64,000 nucleotides of DNA from Vreelandella neptunia (lineage in GTDB: Bacteria; Pseudomonadota; Gammaproteobacteria; Pseudomonadales; Halomonadaceae). The DNA lies in contig NZ_CP140255.1 in the NCBI RefSeq assembly GCF_034479615.1, forward strand, positions 1,364,001-1,428,000, given 5' to 3'. The notes below the pieces were generated by a model. The model saw only the letters and a program-made list of their open reading frames with translations. It made no database searches and had not been told where the DNA came from. Positions within the stretch are counted from its first letter, which is position 1; the number at the start of each line of letters is the position of its first letter. Shown one piece after another: positions 27,734 to 37,900 of the stretch. The position numbers and the translations under genes are program-made.

Positions 27734-29290
27734 ATGACCACGACTCAAGCCGCTCCCCAATCACACGTTAATCTCAGCAGCGCCGAACTAGTTGAGCGCG
27801 CAGTGGCACGTGGCGAAGGACGCCTCTCAGCCAACGGCGCCTTGGTAGTCAATACCGGCCTGCGCACCGGCCGCTCACCGAAAGACCGCTATATCGTTGA
27901 TGAACCCTCCACTAGCAGCCAAATCGATTGGGGCAACGTTAACCAGCCCTTCGACGCCGACAAGTTCAACGCCCTGTGGGATCGAGTCAATGACCACCTG
28001 ATCAGCCAAGAGCATTTTGTCTCTGAACTGCACGTGGGTAGTGATTCTACTCACTATCTGCCGGTGCGCGTCACCACCGAAACCGCTTGGCAAAACCTGT
28101 TTGGTCGTACCATGTTTGTGCGCCCGCTGGCCTACAATCAGGCGGTTAAAGACGAGTGGACGATTCTTAACGCCGCAGGTTTTGAGTGTGACCCTGCTCG
28201 CGATGGCACCAACTCTGATGGCTGCGTGATCATCAACTTCGCCGCGAAAAAAGTGCTTATCGCCGGTATGCGCTACGCCGGTGAAATGAAAAAAGCCATG
28301 TTCTCGGTGCAGAACTTTCTGCTGCCAGCCGCCGACGTACTCCCGATGCACTGTTCGGCGAACGTGGGTGAAGATGGTGAAACCTGTCTCTTCTTCGGTC
28401 TCTCTGGCACAGGTAAAACCACGCTCTCGGCGGATCAGGCGCGCTTCTTGATTGGTGACGACGAGCACGCTTGGGGCGACGGCATTGTCTTCAATATGGA
28501 AGGCGGCTGCTACGCTAAATGTATCGATCTTTCCGAGAAGAACGAGCCGGTCATTTGGAACGCCATCAAGTTTGGCACCGTACTTGAAAACGTGGTGCTG
28601 GACGACCGCCGTGAACCTGATTACGCCGACGATAGCCTGACGCAAAACTCTCGTGCCGCCTACCCGTTAGAGCACGTTGAGAAGCGCGTAGCGGAAAACC
28701 TGGCGGGCGAGCCGAATGCCATCGTGTTCCTGACCTGCGATATGTCCGGCGTACTGCCCCCGGTATCCATTCTTTCCAAAGAAGCCGCGGCGTATCACTT
28801 CCTGTCCGGTTACACCGCTAAAGTTGGCTCCACTGAAATGGGCTCCTCGGAAGGCCTGGCCGCCACATTCTCTACCTGCTTTGGCGCACCGTTCTTCCCG
28901 CGTCCTGCCCGTGAGTACGCTGATCTACTGATCAAGCGTGTCGAGAAAAAAGACGCCCAGGTGTACCTGGTTAATACCGGCTGGACCGGCGGCGCTTACG
29001 GCGAAGGTGGCGCACGTTTCTCCATTCCGACCACGCGTGCCATCATCAGCGCCATTCAGTCTGGTGTTCTGCGCGACATCGACACCAAGCACATTGATGG
29101 GCTCAATCTGCAAGTGCCGCTTGCCGTGCCGGGCGTCGACTCCAGCCTGCTCGACCCGCGTGAAACCTGGCAAGACCGTGACGCCTATGACCGTCACCTC
29201 AAAGACCTAGCGACCAAGTTCGTCGATAACTTCAAGAAATTTGAAGGCGTCAACGAAGCGATCATCAAGGCAGGCCCTCAGCTAGGCTAA
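27734..29290 (+). CDS. pckA: Phosphoenolpyruvate carboxykinase (ATP)
   Basis: First committed enzyme of gluconeogenesis: oxaloacetate plus ATP gives phosphoenolpyruvate, CO2 and ADP. ATP-dependent type, with kinase P-loop GLSGTGKT (222-229), the acidic metal site [10 protein letters not shown], and [12 protein letters not shown] near the N-terminus. [12 protein letters not shown] lies near residue 415. 518 residues. It lies two genes downstream of hslR, as in enterobacteria, and would support growth on organic acids and aromatics such as those handled by the anthranilate operon in this window. Confidence 0.97.
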   Translation: MTTTQAAPQSHVNLSSAELVERAVARGEGRLSANGALVVNTGLRTGRSPKDRYIVDEPSTSSQIDWGNVNQPFDADKFNALWDRVNDHLISQEHFVSELHVGSDSTHYLPVRVTTETAWQNLFGRTMFVRPLAYNQAVKDEWTILNAAGFECDPARDGTNSDGCVIINFAAKKVLIAGMRYAGEMKKAMFSVQNFLLPAADVLPMHCSANVGEDGETCLFFGLSGTGKTTLSADQARFLIGDDEHAWGDGIVFNMEGGCYAKCIDLSEKNEPVIWNAIKFGTVLENVVLDDRREPDYADDSLTQNSRAAYPLEHVEKRVAENLAGEPNAIVFLTCDMSGVLPPVSILSKEAAAYHFLSGYTAKVGSTEMGSSEGLAATFSTCFGAPFFPRPAREYADLLIKRVEKKDAQVYLVNTGWTGGAYGEGGARFSIPTTRAIISAIQSGVLRDIDTKHIDGLNLQVPLAVPGVDSSLLDPRETWQDRDAYDRHLKDLATKFVDNFKKFEGVNEAIIKAGPQLG

Positions 29291-29330
29291 GACGCCGTTG
29301 AGCTAGGTTTACAAAAATAAATGTATAGAA

Positions 29331-29361
29331 TGGGGCAGCGCTACGGCACTGCCCCATTTTT
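29331..29361 (+). terminator. Rho-independent terminator after pckA
   Basis: TGGGGCAG and CTGCCCCA form an 8-bp stem with a 10-nt loop, followed by TTTTTG, 40 bp after the pckA stop. Confidence 0.88.
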
Positions 29362-29420
29362 GTGGACATGATTTTTTCGCCTAGCGGTGGTGCGTGGTTG
29401 AAAAAGCTAAGGAGCCTAAC

Positions 29421-30629
29421 GTGAATTTCTGGACTCAAAAAAAGCTCGCCAGTATTCATAATCTGCACGATGTTGAGCGGCTGGCGCGGCGCAAGCTACC
29501 CAGGCCAATTTTTGGCTATATCGACCATGTCGCCGAGGATGGACGAACCCAGCGCGCGAACCTGAGCGCTTTTGATGAGTACTGCTTTTTACCCAAAGCC
29601 TTTGTCAATGTCTCGCAGATAGATCTGCACACCGAGCTTTATGGCAAACGCTACACCGTCCCGTTCGGTATCGCCCCCATGGGTATTAGTGCGCTTTCAA
29701 CTTACCAGGGCGACTTAGTGCTGGCGCGGGCTGCAGCGAAGCGCAACTTGCCCATGATTATGAGTGGTTCATCGCTGGTGCCCATGGAGGAGGTGGCCAG
29801 GGTGGAAGGGGCCGACTGGTTCCAGGCATATCTACCGGGAACCCCAGAAGGTATCGAAGCGCTACTGGCGCGTATCCAGCGGGCCGGTTTCAAAAAACTC
29901 GTCGTCACCCTCGATTACCCGGTACCTCCTAATCCCGATAATTTCCGCCGTGCGGGGTTTTCATCGCCGCTGGAGCCAAGCCTGCGTCTAGCCTTGGATG
30001 GCTTGCTGCGCCCAGGCTGGCTGTGCAATACCTTCCTGCGCACCTTGTGGAAGCATGGCATGCCGCATTTTGAAAACAACTATGCCGAGCGGGGCGCGCC
30101 CGTTATCTCCCGCCAAGCCGCGCGGGATTTTTCGGGGCGGCGCCATTTTGACTGGGGTTATCTCGATTTGGTGCGGCGCCTTTGGCCCGATACATTGATC
30201 GTCAAAGGGATATTAAACCCGGAAGACGCAGTACGTGCTCAGCAGGCAGGGGTTGATGGCATTATTCTTTCAAACCATGGCGCCCGCCAGTTGGATTGCA
30301 CTATTTCACCGCTCCAGGTGCTACCCGAGATCAAGCGTCGCGTGAGTGATATTCCCATTATGATCGACAGCGGCTTCCGGCGTGGCACCGACGTGATAAA
30401 GGCGCTGGCATTGGGGGCTGATTTTGTCTTTGTGGGGCGCCCCTTCAACTACGCCGCCGCCTGCGCAGGGCAGGCCGGGGTAGAGCATGTCGCCGATCTT
30501 TTACAACGTGAAATTGAGCGTAATATGGCGCTGCTCGGGCTGACCAGCCTCTCTCAGCTAGACCGCTCCTGCCTCTATCAACCAACAACCGGTGAGGCAC
30601 CACCGGCTGCGGCAGACTGCATTAGATAA
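29421..30629 (+). CDS. FMN-dependent 2-hydroxy-acid dehydrogenase (lactate/mandelate dehydrogenase family)
   Basis: Flavoenzyme oxidising an L-2-hydroxy acid to its keto acid, probably membrane-associated and feeding electrons to the respiratory chain. (beta/alpha)8 barrel motifs are FGIAPMG, QAYLPG, the base Lys in LIVKGIL, the catalytic His/Arg in LSNHGARQLD, and the phosphate loop DSGFRRGTD..GADFVFVGRPF. I choose GTG 29421, 6 nt after AAGGAG (402 residues); an in-frame GTG at 29394 lacks a site. The last nine codons (PPAAADCIR) lie in DNA that matches the inverse strand of the Sel1 genes next door, so the natural C-terminus seems to have been replaced. The exact substrate cannot be read from sequence. 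Confidence 0.87.
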   Translation: MNFWTQKKLASIHNLHDVERLARRKLPRPIFGYIDHVAEDGRTQRANLSAFDEYCFLPKAFVNVSQIDLHTELYGKRYTVPFGIAPMGISALSTYQGDLVLARAAAKRNLPMIMSGSSLVPMEEVARVEGADWFQAYLPGTPEGIEALLARIQRAGFKKLVVTLDYPVPPNPDNFRRAGFSSPLEPSLRLALDGLLRPGWLCNTFLRTLWKHGMPHFENNYAERGAPVISRQAARDFSGRRHFDWGYLDLVRRLWPDTLIVKGILNPEDAVRAQQAGVDGIILSNHGARQLDCTISPLQVLPEIKRRVSDIPIMIDSGFRRGTDVIKALALGADFVFVGRPFNYAAACAGQAGVEHVADLLQREIERNMALLGLTSLSQLDRSCLYQPTTGEAPPAAADCIR

Positions 30630-30775
30630 GGCTGCATTTCTATCCATTCCGAAATGCCCCATAAGCGCATGCCTTCGTCTTTAGCGGCCTGGATATCGGC
30701 GGGTAAAGCCAAGCTATTGAGGGGCCACATCAACGGCAACAATAAAACGAATAGCAGATGCGTTGCTTTTGCCAT
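30598..30775 (-). pseudogene. Truncated fifth copy of the Sel1-repeat immunity-like gene
   Basis: Starts at an ATG (30775) 8 nt after the stop of the preceding complete Sel1 gene, exactly as the other copies do, with the same signal peptide style (MAKATHLLFVLLLPLMWP) and mature start LPADIQAAKDEG. Its next part, LWGISEWIEMQPYL, equals that of the first (most upstream) Sel1 gene, not of its neighbours. Similarity stops after about 58 codons, where it runs into the 3' end of the convergent dehydrogenase gene; about 32 bp are shared antisense with that gene. An open frame continues to 30578 but only into dehydrogenase sequence. Probably a relic of array expansion. Confidence 0.8.
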
Positions 30776-30783
30776 ATCTCTAC

Positions 30784-31827
30784 TCAGAAACCAAAGCGGT
30801 GAGGAAATCTTGAGAGCGGTGGGTGACGGCCTATCCATTCCGCTTCCGCTAATGCTTCGGCTTCCTGGCGTTCACTTTCATCCAACTTATCTTGGTTTCG
30901 ACTCATAAGGCTGCTTGGAGAATTATCGCCACCCAGTTCATGTGATAGGGCATAAAGTATTGCCCATCCTTTAATGGGATCTTCTTCATTGATACAACGT
31001 TGATCGGGGGGATAGGACGGATCAAGGTAACACCAGCCTAAACCAAATCGGTTACTATAACTTCCGTTATCTGATGCTTGTACCATCCATCGCCAGCTAG
31101 TTTCGAAGTCTTGTTGCTCTCTATTGACACGTTCCATCTGCTCCATGGCGGGTACATAACCCTGCTCAGCCGCACGGCTAAACCAGCTTTCGGCAGCGTC
31201 CAAGCGACGACTTTTCGTAAAATACCAGCCTCGTCCGCCCATGATTCGGCGGCCCCACGTGTTTTGGGCTTCGGGAAGCCCGGCTTCGGCGGCACGTTTC
31301 AGCCACTTGCTTGCGCGGGTGGGGATGCCCAGCAAATTGTACACAGAGGTTACCCAAGAGGTATCGAGGTTGGCGTAGATGTAGTACATCGCCAGCATGG
31401 CCTCCGGGTCACCGGCTTCGGCTTTGGGTTGGGTGATTTCCAGCGCGGCCTCACGCCAGCCTTTTTCTTGCCAATCATCGCTGCCCTCGGGGCATCTGTC
31501 GCCGACGATACAGGCGCCGCCTTGAAATAAGCGAAGCATGGCATAGGGATCGCCTTGTTCGGCAGCCTTTAAATACCACTCCATGGCTTCAGTCGTTAAG
31601 CCCATATGACGCAAGCGATGTACTTCAGCCAGGTAGTACATTGCTTCCATATCACCCGCTTCTGCTGCGGGTTCCAAATATGGAATGGTTTCTACCGATA
31701 TGCCAAGGCCATAGAGGCGCATACCTTCATCTTTGGCAGTCTGGATATCGGCGGGTAGCGCCCAGCTATTAAGTGACCACAACAACGGCAGCAATAAAAC
31801 GAATAGCAGACACGTTGCTTTTGCCAT
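30784..31827 (-). CDS. Sel1-repeat protein, candidate T6SS immunity protein (copy 4 of the array)
   Basis: 347 residues. A signal peptide (MAKATCLLFVLLLPLLWSLN, cleavage near SWA-LP) is followed by helical Sel1/TPR-like repeats with A-x-A-M-x-x-L periodicity (EAGDMEAMYYLAEVHR, AEQGDPYAMLRLFQGG, AEAGDPEAMLAMYYIY, AEAGLPEAQNTWGRRI, AEQGYVPAMEQM). The C-terminal part has GWCYLDPSYPPDQRC and ends SRFPHRFGF. Predicted periplasmic. Its central region is nearly identical to the three upstream paralogs. The segments at about 30-65 and 245-320 differ between copies. Copies 3 and 4 share a four-residue insertion (DDWQEKGW versus DDWREA) absent from copies 1 and 2. Immunity function is inferred from position and from the Sel1 immunity genes beside P. 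aeruginosa PldB. Confidence 0.82.
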   Translation of the reverse strand: MAKATCLLFVLLLPLLWSLNSWALPADIQTAKDEGMRLYGLGISVETIPYLEPAAEAGDMEAMYYLAEVHRLRHMGLTTEAMEWYLKAAEQGDPYAMLRLFQGGACIVGDRCPEGSDDWQEKGWREAALEITQPKAEAGDPEAMLAMYYIYANLDTSWVTSVYNLLGIPTRASKWLKRAAEAGLPEAQNTWGRRIMGGRGWYFTKSRRLDAAESWFSRAAEQGYVPAMEQMERVNREQQDFETSWRWMVQASDNGSYSNRFGLGWCYLDPSYPPDQRCINEEDPIKGWAILYALSHELGGDNSPSSLMSRNQDKLDESERQEAEALAEAEWIGRHPPLSRFPHRFGF

Positions 31828-31835
31828 ATCTCTAC

Positions 31836-32870
31836 TCAGAAACCAAAGCGGCGGGGAAATTTAGAGATAGGTGGCTGCCGACCTATCCATTCGGATTCCG
31901 CTAATGCTTCGGCTTCCTGGCGTTCGGATTCGGTCAACTCATCGTGGTGCCAGCTCATAACACTGCGGGATGAGCTATCTTCAATTTCATTATCTAAGCT
32001 ATATAAAATCGCCCATCCTTTTATTTTGTCCAGCTCGTTCTGGCACCGTTCATCACGATCTGGCTCAAGATAGCACCACCCTACGCCTAACCGGCTATCA
32101 TAGTTTCCATGCTGAGAAGCTTGTTCCATCCATTGCCAACTTGCTTCAAACTCTTCTTGATCTCTATTGACTCGCGCCATCTGCTCCATGGCGGGTACAT
32201 AACCTTGTTCAGCCGCACGGCTAAACCAGCTTTCGGCGGCTTCCAAACGGCGGCTTTTAGTAAAGTACCAGCCTCGTCCACCCATGATTCGGCGACCCCA
32301 CGTGTTTTGGGCTTCGGGCAGTCCTGCTTCGGCAGCCCGCTTTAGCCACTTGCTTGCCCGGGTGGGAATGCCCAGGAAATTGTAAACAGAGGTCAATCGT
32401 GAGGCATCGAGATTGGCGTAGATGTAGTACATCGCCAGCATGGCCTCCGGGTCGCCCGCTTCGGCTTTGGGCAGGGTGATTTCCAGCGCGGCTTCACGCC
32501 AGCCTTTTTCTTGCCAATCATCGCTGCCCTCGGGGCATCTGTCGCCGACGATACAGGCGCCGCCTTGAAATAAGCGCAGCATGGCATAGGGATCGCCTTG
32601 TTCGGCGGCCTTTAAATACCACTCCATGGCTTCAGTCGTTAAGCCCATATGACGCAAGCGATGTACTTCAGCCAGGTAGTACATTGCTTCCACATCACCT
32701 GCTTTTGCTGCGGGTTCCAAATAAGGAATGGTCTCTACCGATATACCAAGGCCATATAGACGCATACCTTCATCTTTAGCGGCCTGGATATCGGCTGGCA
32801 GCGCCCAGCTATTGAGAGGCCACATCAACGGCAGCAATAAAACAAATAGCAGACACGTTGCTTTTGCCAT
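31836..32870 (-). CDS. Sel1-repeat protein, candidate T6SS immunity protein (copy 3)
   Basis: 344 residues. Starts at ATG 32870, 8 nt after the stop of copy 2; a longer frame to 32933 only reads through the 3' end of the previous copy. Same plan as its neighbours: signal peptide, Sel1-like repeats, C-terminal tail SKFPRRFGF. Its N-terminal variable segment (LYGLGISVETIPYLEPAAKA) is almost that of copy 4, but its C-terminal variable segment (GWCYLEPDRDERCQNELDK and IEDSSSRSVMSWHH) is its own. Cys pairs in CIVGDRC and GWCY..RC could form disulfides in the periplasm. Confidence 0.82.
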   Translation of the reverse strand: MAKATCLLFVLLLPLMWPLNSWALPADIQAAKDEGMRLYGLGISVETIPYLEPAAKAGDVEAMYYLAEVHRLRHMGLTTEAMEWYLKAAEQGDPYAMLRLFQGGACIVGDRCPEGSDDWQEKGWREAALEITLPKAEAGDPEAMLAMYYIYANLDASRLTSVYNFLGIPTRASKWLKRAAEAGLPEAQNTWGRRIMGGRGWYFTKSRRLEAAESWFSRAAEQGYVPAMEQMARVNRDQEEFEASWQWMEQASQHGNYDSRLGVGWCYLEPDRDERCQNELDKIKGWAILYSLDNEIEDSSSRSVMSWHHDELTESERQEAEALAESEWIGRQPPISKFPRRFGF

Positions 32871-32878
32871 ATCTCTAC

Positions 32879-33904
32879 TCAGAAACCAAAGCGTCGGGGA
32901 AATCTTGAGAGCGGTGGTTGACGGCCTATCCATTCCGCTTCCGCTAGCGCCTCAGCCTCCTTCTTCTGATCTGCGGTTAATTCTTCTTGATTCCAATCCA
33001 TAATATCTTCTGAATTGTTGTCTTCTAGCTCAACATGTAGTGCATAAAGAATTGCCCAGCCTTTAATAGGGTCTTTTTCGTTAACACAGCGCTGATCAGG
33101 AGGGTAAGACGGATCTAAGTAACACCATCCTAAACCTAGTCGATAGTCAAAACTTCCATGCAAGGATGCTTGCTCCATCCATTTCCAGCTTTCGTCAAAG
33201 TCCTGTTGCTCTCTGTTGACATATTCCATTTGCTCCATGGCGGGTACATAATCCTGCTCTGCCGCACGACTAAACCAGCTTTCGGCGGCTTCCAAACGGC
33301 GGCTTTTCGTAAAATACCAGCCTCGTCCGTTCATAATATGGTGCCCCCATCTGGTTTGGGCTTCGGGAAGCCCCGCTTCGGCAGCCCGCTTTAGCCACTT
33401 GCTTGCACGGGTGGGAATGCCCAGGAAATTGTAAACAGAGGTTAATCGAGAGGCATCGAGATTGGCGTAGATGTAGTACATCGCCAGCATCGCTTCCGGA
33501 TCACCGGCTTCGGTTTTGGGCAGGGTGATTTCCAATGCAGCCTCGCGCCAATCGTCACTGCCCTCAGGGCACTCACCCCCAATGTATGCACCGCCTTGAA
33601 ATAGTCGCAACATAGCGTAAGGGTCGCCTTGTTCGGCAGCCTTCAAGTACCACTCCATGGCGGCGGTAGTAAAGCCCATCATTTTTTGCCGCCGCTCTGA
33701 CTCACCCATGTAATACATGGCGTCTACGTCGCCAGCGTCAGCCGCTTGACGCAAATAGGGCATGGCTGCTGTTGAGTGCCCAATGTTGTAAAGGCGCATG
33801 CCTTCATCTTTGGCGGCCTGGATATCCGCTGGCAGTGCCCAGCTATTAATTGACCACATTAGCGATAGCCAGAATACGAATAGTAGACGCGTTGCTTTTG
33901 CCAT
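32879..33904 (-). CDS. Sel1-repeat protein, candidate T6SS immunity protein (copy 2)
   Basis: 341 residues, beginning at ATG 33904, 8 nt after the stop of copy 1. Signal peptide MAKATRLLFVFWLSLMWSIN. The N-terminal variable segment is the most distinct of the array (LYNIGHSTAAMPYLRQAADA, ESERRQKMMGFTT). The first Cys of the motif seen in the other copies is replaced (AYIGGEC here versus ACIGGKC/ACIVGDRC). The core repeats and the tail SRFPRRFGF are shared. The C-terminal segment resembles copy 4 at GWCYLDPSYPPDQRC and copy 1 at DIMDWN..LTADQK, so it reads as a mosaic. Confidence 0.82.
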   Translation of the reverse strand: MAKATRLLFVFWLSLMWSINSWALPADIQAAKDEGMRLYNIGHSTAAMPYLRQAADAGDVDAMYYMGESERRQKMMGFTTAAMEWYLKAAEQGDPYAMLRLFQGGAYIGGECPEGSDDWREAALEITLPKTEAGDPEAMLAMYYIYANLDASRLTSVYNFLGIPTRASKWLKRAAEAGLPEAQTRWGHHIMNGRGWYFTKSRRLEAAESWFSRAAEQDYVPAMEQMEYVNREQQDFDESWKWMEQASLHGSFDYRLGLGWCYLDPSYPPDQRCVNEKDPIKGWAILYALHVELEDNNSEDIMDWNQEELTADQKKEAEALAEAEWIGRQPPLSRFPRRFGF

Positions 33905-33912
33905 ATCTCTAC

Positions 33913-34923
33913 TCAGAAACCAAAGCGGTGAGGAAATCTTGAGAGCGGTGGGTGACGGCCTATCCATTCCGCTTCCGCTAGTGCCTCAGCCTCCAACTTC
34001 TGATCTGCGGTTAATTTTTCTCGATTCCAATCCATAATATCTTCTGCACCTTTTCCACCCAACTCATGAGACATGGCATAGAGAATTGCCCAGCCTTTTG
34101 TTTTATCCTGTTCATTTGGACACCACTCTTCATCGTGGCTGGGGTCCAAGTAACACCATCCCACTCCTAGTCGGCTATCAATATTTCCGCTATTGGATGC
34201 TTGCTGCCTCCATCGCCAACTCTCTTCAAAGTCCTGTTGCTCTCTGTTCACATAGTCCATTTTCTCCATGGCGGGTACATAACCCTGCTCAGCCGCACGG
34301 CTAAACCAGCTTTCGGCGGCTTCTAAGCGGCGGCTTCTCGTAAAATACCAGCCTCGTCCGTTCATAATATGTCGCCCCCATCTGGTTTGGGCTTCGGGAA
34401 GCCCGGCTTCGGCAGCCCGCTTTAGCCACTTGCCTGCACGGGTGGGAATGCCCAGGAAATTGTAAACAGAGGTCAAACGAGAGGCATCGAGATTGGCGTA
34501 GATGTAGTACATCGCCAGCATAGCCTCCGGGTCACCGGCTTCGGCTTTGGGCAGGGTGATGCCCAATGCGGCTTCGCGCCAATCGTCACTGCCTTCAGGG
34601 CATTTGCCCCCAATGCATGCACCGCCTTGAAATAGACGCAGCATGGCATAGGGGTCGCCTTGTTCGGCGGCCTTCAAGTACCACTCCATGGCTTCAGTGG
34701 TTAGCCCTCGACCTAACAACCGCGTGGCTTCACCTAGGTAGTACATTGATTCCACATCACCCGCTTCGGCGGACTGCTCTAGATAAGGCTGCATTTCTAT
34801 CCATTCCGAAATGCCCCATAAGCGCATGCCTTCGTCTTTAGCTGCCTGGATATCCGCTGGCAGTGCCCAGCTATTTAGTGACCACATTAATAGCGCAGCA
34901 AGCACACTTTTTTTAAACAACAT
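33913..34923 (-). CDS. Sel1-repeat protein, candidate T6SS immunity protein (copy 1, next to the effector)
   Basis: 336 residues. I start at ATG 34923, 8 nt after AAGGT; the longer frame to 35004 runs inside the effector gene. The signal peptide differs from the other copies (MLFKKSVLAALLMWSLN) but the mature protein begins with the same LPADIQAAKDEG. Sel1 repeats follow, with variable segments LWGISEWIEMQPYLEQSAEA and GWCYLDPSHDEEWCPNEQDK. The gene lies 16 nt after the effector stop codon. Being the first copy and having its own leader sequence, it is the most likely original cognate immunity gene, with copies 2-4 derived by duplication. Confidence 0.83.
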   Translation of the reverse strand: MLFKKSVLAALLMWSLNSWALPADIQAAKDEGMRLWGISEWIEMQPYLEQSAEAGDVESMYYLGEATRLLGRGLTTEAMEWYLKAAEQGDPYAMLRLFQGGACIGGKCPEGSDDWREAALGITLPKAEAGDPEAMLAMYYIYANLDASRLTSVYNFLGIPTRAGKWLKRAAEAGLPEAQTRWGRHIMNGRGWYFTRSRRLEAAESWFSRAAEQGYVPAMEKMDYVNREQQDFEESWRWRQQASNSGNIDSRLGVGWCYLDPSHDEEWCPNEQDKTKGWAILYAMSHELGGKGAEDIMDWNREKLTADQKLEAEALAEAEWIGRHPPLSRFPHRFGF

Positions 34924-34939
34924 GACTAACAGTACCTTT

Positions 34940-37900
34940 TTAATTTTCACGATAGCGAACCCGTGTGCCACGAGGCGTGGAATAAGTCTCACGATATTCC
35001 TCAATATCAGTCCCTAATCGACGAGATATTTGGTCGTATTTTTCTTTTTCTCTTCTAGCATCAGCACTACCCTCCCCATTTCGCTTCATAAACTCATCCA
35101 ACTCTTCGCGATTATGGCAGTAGGCCTCCACCCAGGAAGAATAACTATCAAACTGACCTGTTTGGGACATTCTTGCCACGGCACGTTCAAACAGATGCTC
35201 AGCGGCCTCTCGGCTGTAGCGATTGTCCAAATATCCTTGCTCCAGCCACTCCACACACTGGGCAATCGCGATTTGCTGTAGATCAATGGCCCGCCCTCTA
35301 TCAACTTTATCTCCATCGATGTCGACGGTAGGGAAAAACCAACCGGGAGAGGTAATCAGTGTGTTAAGTAACGGCCCCAGCGCTTCCGGCGGGAGATGCT
35401 GCACCCAGGAACACATTTCTTTTTGCCGAGGATCGTTTACAAATGCATAAGCCACCATCACCGCTCGATTGCTCTGGGTCATTAACTCGTAAAGGCGCTT
35501 AATACCGTCGATGCCTCGGGCGGCCAGTAGGCTCACATCCAGCAGGGTGGTGGTGGCCAGATAGGAGAGGTGGCTAAAGCCTTCAAAGGCGTCAGCATCT
35601 ACCCAATCGACAAATCCGTAGTCATTGTCGCGCAGAGCCTGGCTCAGCATCATCATCCACAGATTAAGCTGCCGCGGGTCTAATTCAATCGCGAGTTGTC
35701 CACCAACGCCTACCCCGGCAACCAGTTTGGCGCGAACATAAGCAATAAACTTGCCTTGATGAAGGCCCAACCGCATACCCAATTCGCCACCAATACCGCC
35801 GTTGGCTTCCAGCCCCAATACGGCTTTGCCCAGTGAGCGCCAGACCTCCAGGTCGTTTCGCTGGGTGCTGAGGGTTAGCCAATCCTGGTCGGCCAGCTGA
35901 GGTAGCTGGCGGGTAATATCCATTGGCGGCTTCCAGCGTAACGAGCAGGCGGTCTGTACCCCCAGCGTAGCGCCGGCAAATGCCTTAAGTGCGCCGCCTT
36001 CAGCTTCCCGCTTGGCCCACTCTGTCCCGGTTATTTTGACGCCTTTATGGTCAAAGCTAAGCCCCGTTTGAGCGGTAAGCGCGAGTGAGGCCCCCGCAAA
36101 CCCTTTAGCGACAGCGGTTACCTGTAATGAATAACGACCTAAGTTGCGTCGTTCGCCGTCGTTTTCTTGCAAGACGGCATAATAGGGCTGGGCGTTGGCT
36201 TCTTCGGGTAAGTTAAACGTCCCCAAGCTGATTTCACCCCGTGCCAGGTTGTACGTGCCTTTGATGGAGAGCTGATGATTCACGCCTCCACTGACCTTCG
36301 TTCCTCTAGCATTAGGATCACGGGTGCTTTGCCAACTCTGGTCGTGAGGGCCACCCATATTGCGCTGCGCGCCAACTTCGTTATTTCGCTTCGCGCTGCT
36401 AGAGGCATTCACCCCAGAGGTTGTCTTCGTCTCCTCTAGCTCAAACACTTCCAGCGTGGCATTGCGTTCGATGAGCGTGACGGGCTCTTCAAAGTGAACC
36501 CCCAATGCCTCATTTAGCTCAGTATGTGGCATGCCCACCAAACGGAGCATTTGCGCCTGGGCGCTGGCATCAAACAGGCGTAGTTTTTCTCGGCTGGGGC
36601 CGGTGAAAATGATTTTTTCGAGGGTGTCTTTCCAGTCAGCTTTGGCCCCTTTATCCTGCAACGATTCGACGATATGGCCCCGAGCCGAAAGGGTGGCATA
36701 CAGTTGGTCGGGTAGGAAAAAGCCTAGTGGCTCTTCAAACCATTCGGTGTGTCGCAAAATGCGTTCGCAGCCTCGCCGTGCAAGCCAACTGGAAAGGGCC
36801 GTTTCGTTGGCTTGCCACAACGTGGCAGGCAGAACGCCATCTTGCTCAAGGTGCCTTTCTAAGGTGGCTCGTTCGGCATCGGGCATATCGCGCATTAAGT
36901 GCCGTAAGCTGACATGACTGAGAGAGCGCCGTCCCATTGGGGAGCTAAACTCCCTTAGTGGGAAGTCATTGCGCACCAATACATCAATGGATTGGCGTTT
37001 GTAGCCAAGCGCATGCCGCTGGTCTTCTATATCCGCCTGCCAGTAAAGCACTCGCTGGGGAACCATGCGCGCTACCTGGTGCTCGGCGGCCTCGTAAAGC
37101 GCATCTAGTTGGTTGGTTAGGCGTTGGAACTCTGTTCGCTCTTCCTCGAATAAATGCACCGGTAGCTGAGCTCTACGGGCCGTGGCTGTGGCCCATTCGG
37201 ATAATTCATCCTCAATATCTTTGAAAATATCAACCGCTTGTTTAAGCGTACGGTTGTAGTAATCGAAACCGTTGACACCCGGTTCGAGCCGCCCCTGCAT
37301 ACTGGTTGTCGTTACATCAGCCAATGCCCACTCAGGCGTTGCGACGCCTAGGGTTGCCAGGGTGAGAATGCTCATTTGGTACGCAGAGACATCGGCGTCT
37401 AATTGCTCTGCTGACGCCTGGAAGTAATCCCTAATCACCTCACAACGGGATGAGTCTTTGGGCGTCATGGATTCGCAATCTTCTAAGAAAGCTTGGTATT
37501 CGGTTAGCGCCTCACTCACGGAAAGGAACTCACCGGGGTTGTCGACGGAAACCATCTCGCGGATAAATTTCTCTCGGCATTGACGGTAAGTCTCCAGCGC
37601 TTTCTCTATCTCTTCTTCCCAGGCGCCGTAATAGCGACCGCCATCCAGTACGTAGCCAGCCTCTTTGGCCTTTTCGGTGCCTGTTTGATAAAGACTATGC
37701 AGTTCCGAGATCAAGCGTGTTTCTTCAGGGCGAGTCAGCCGATCCCAGGCATACGAGCCGGACACAAGAAGCGGCGAAATCCACATCCAGCCATTTTCCA
37801 TAAGCGGACGGTACTCACTCACCCGCTGGCCGGCATCAATTGCTTCTTCCTCTTCAGTTCTATCCGCATTCAGCAGCTCGGCTAAACGTTCCAGCTTTGC

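Noticed and set aside
27875..28645. 256-codon open frame antisense to pckA
   Set aside because: It lies wholly inside a strongly conserved pckA, has no ribosome site or recognisable domain, and its composition is that of a codon-bias shadow.
32871..32933. N-terminal extension of Sel1 copies beginning MDRPS
   Set aside because: This stretch is the 3' end of the preceding copy read in another frame; the signal peptide at the following MAKAT start and the constant 8-nt spacing show the real start.
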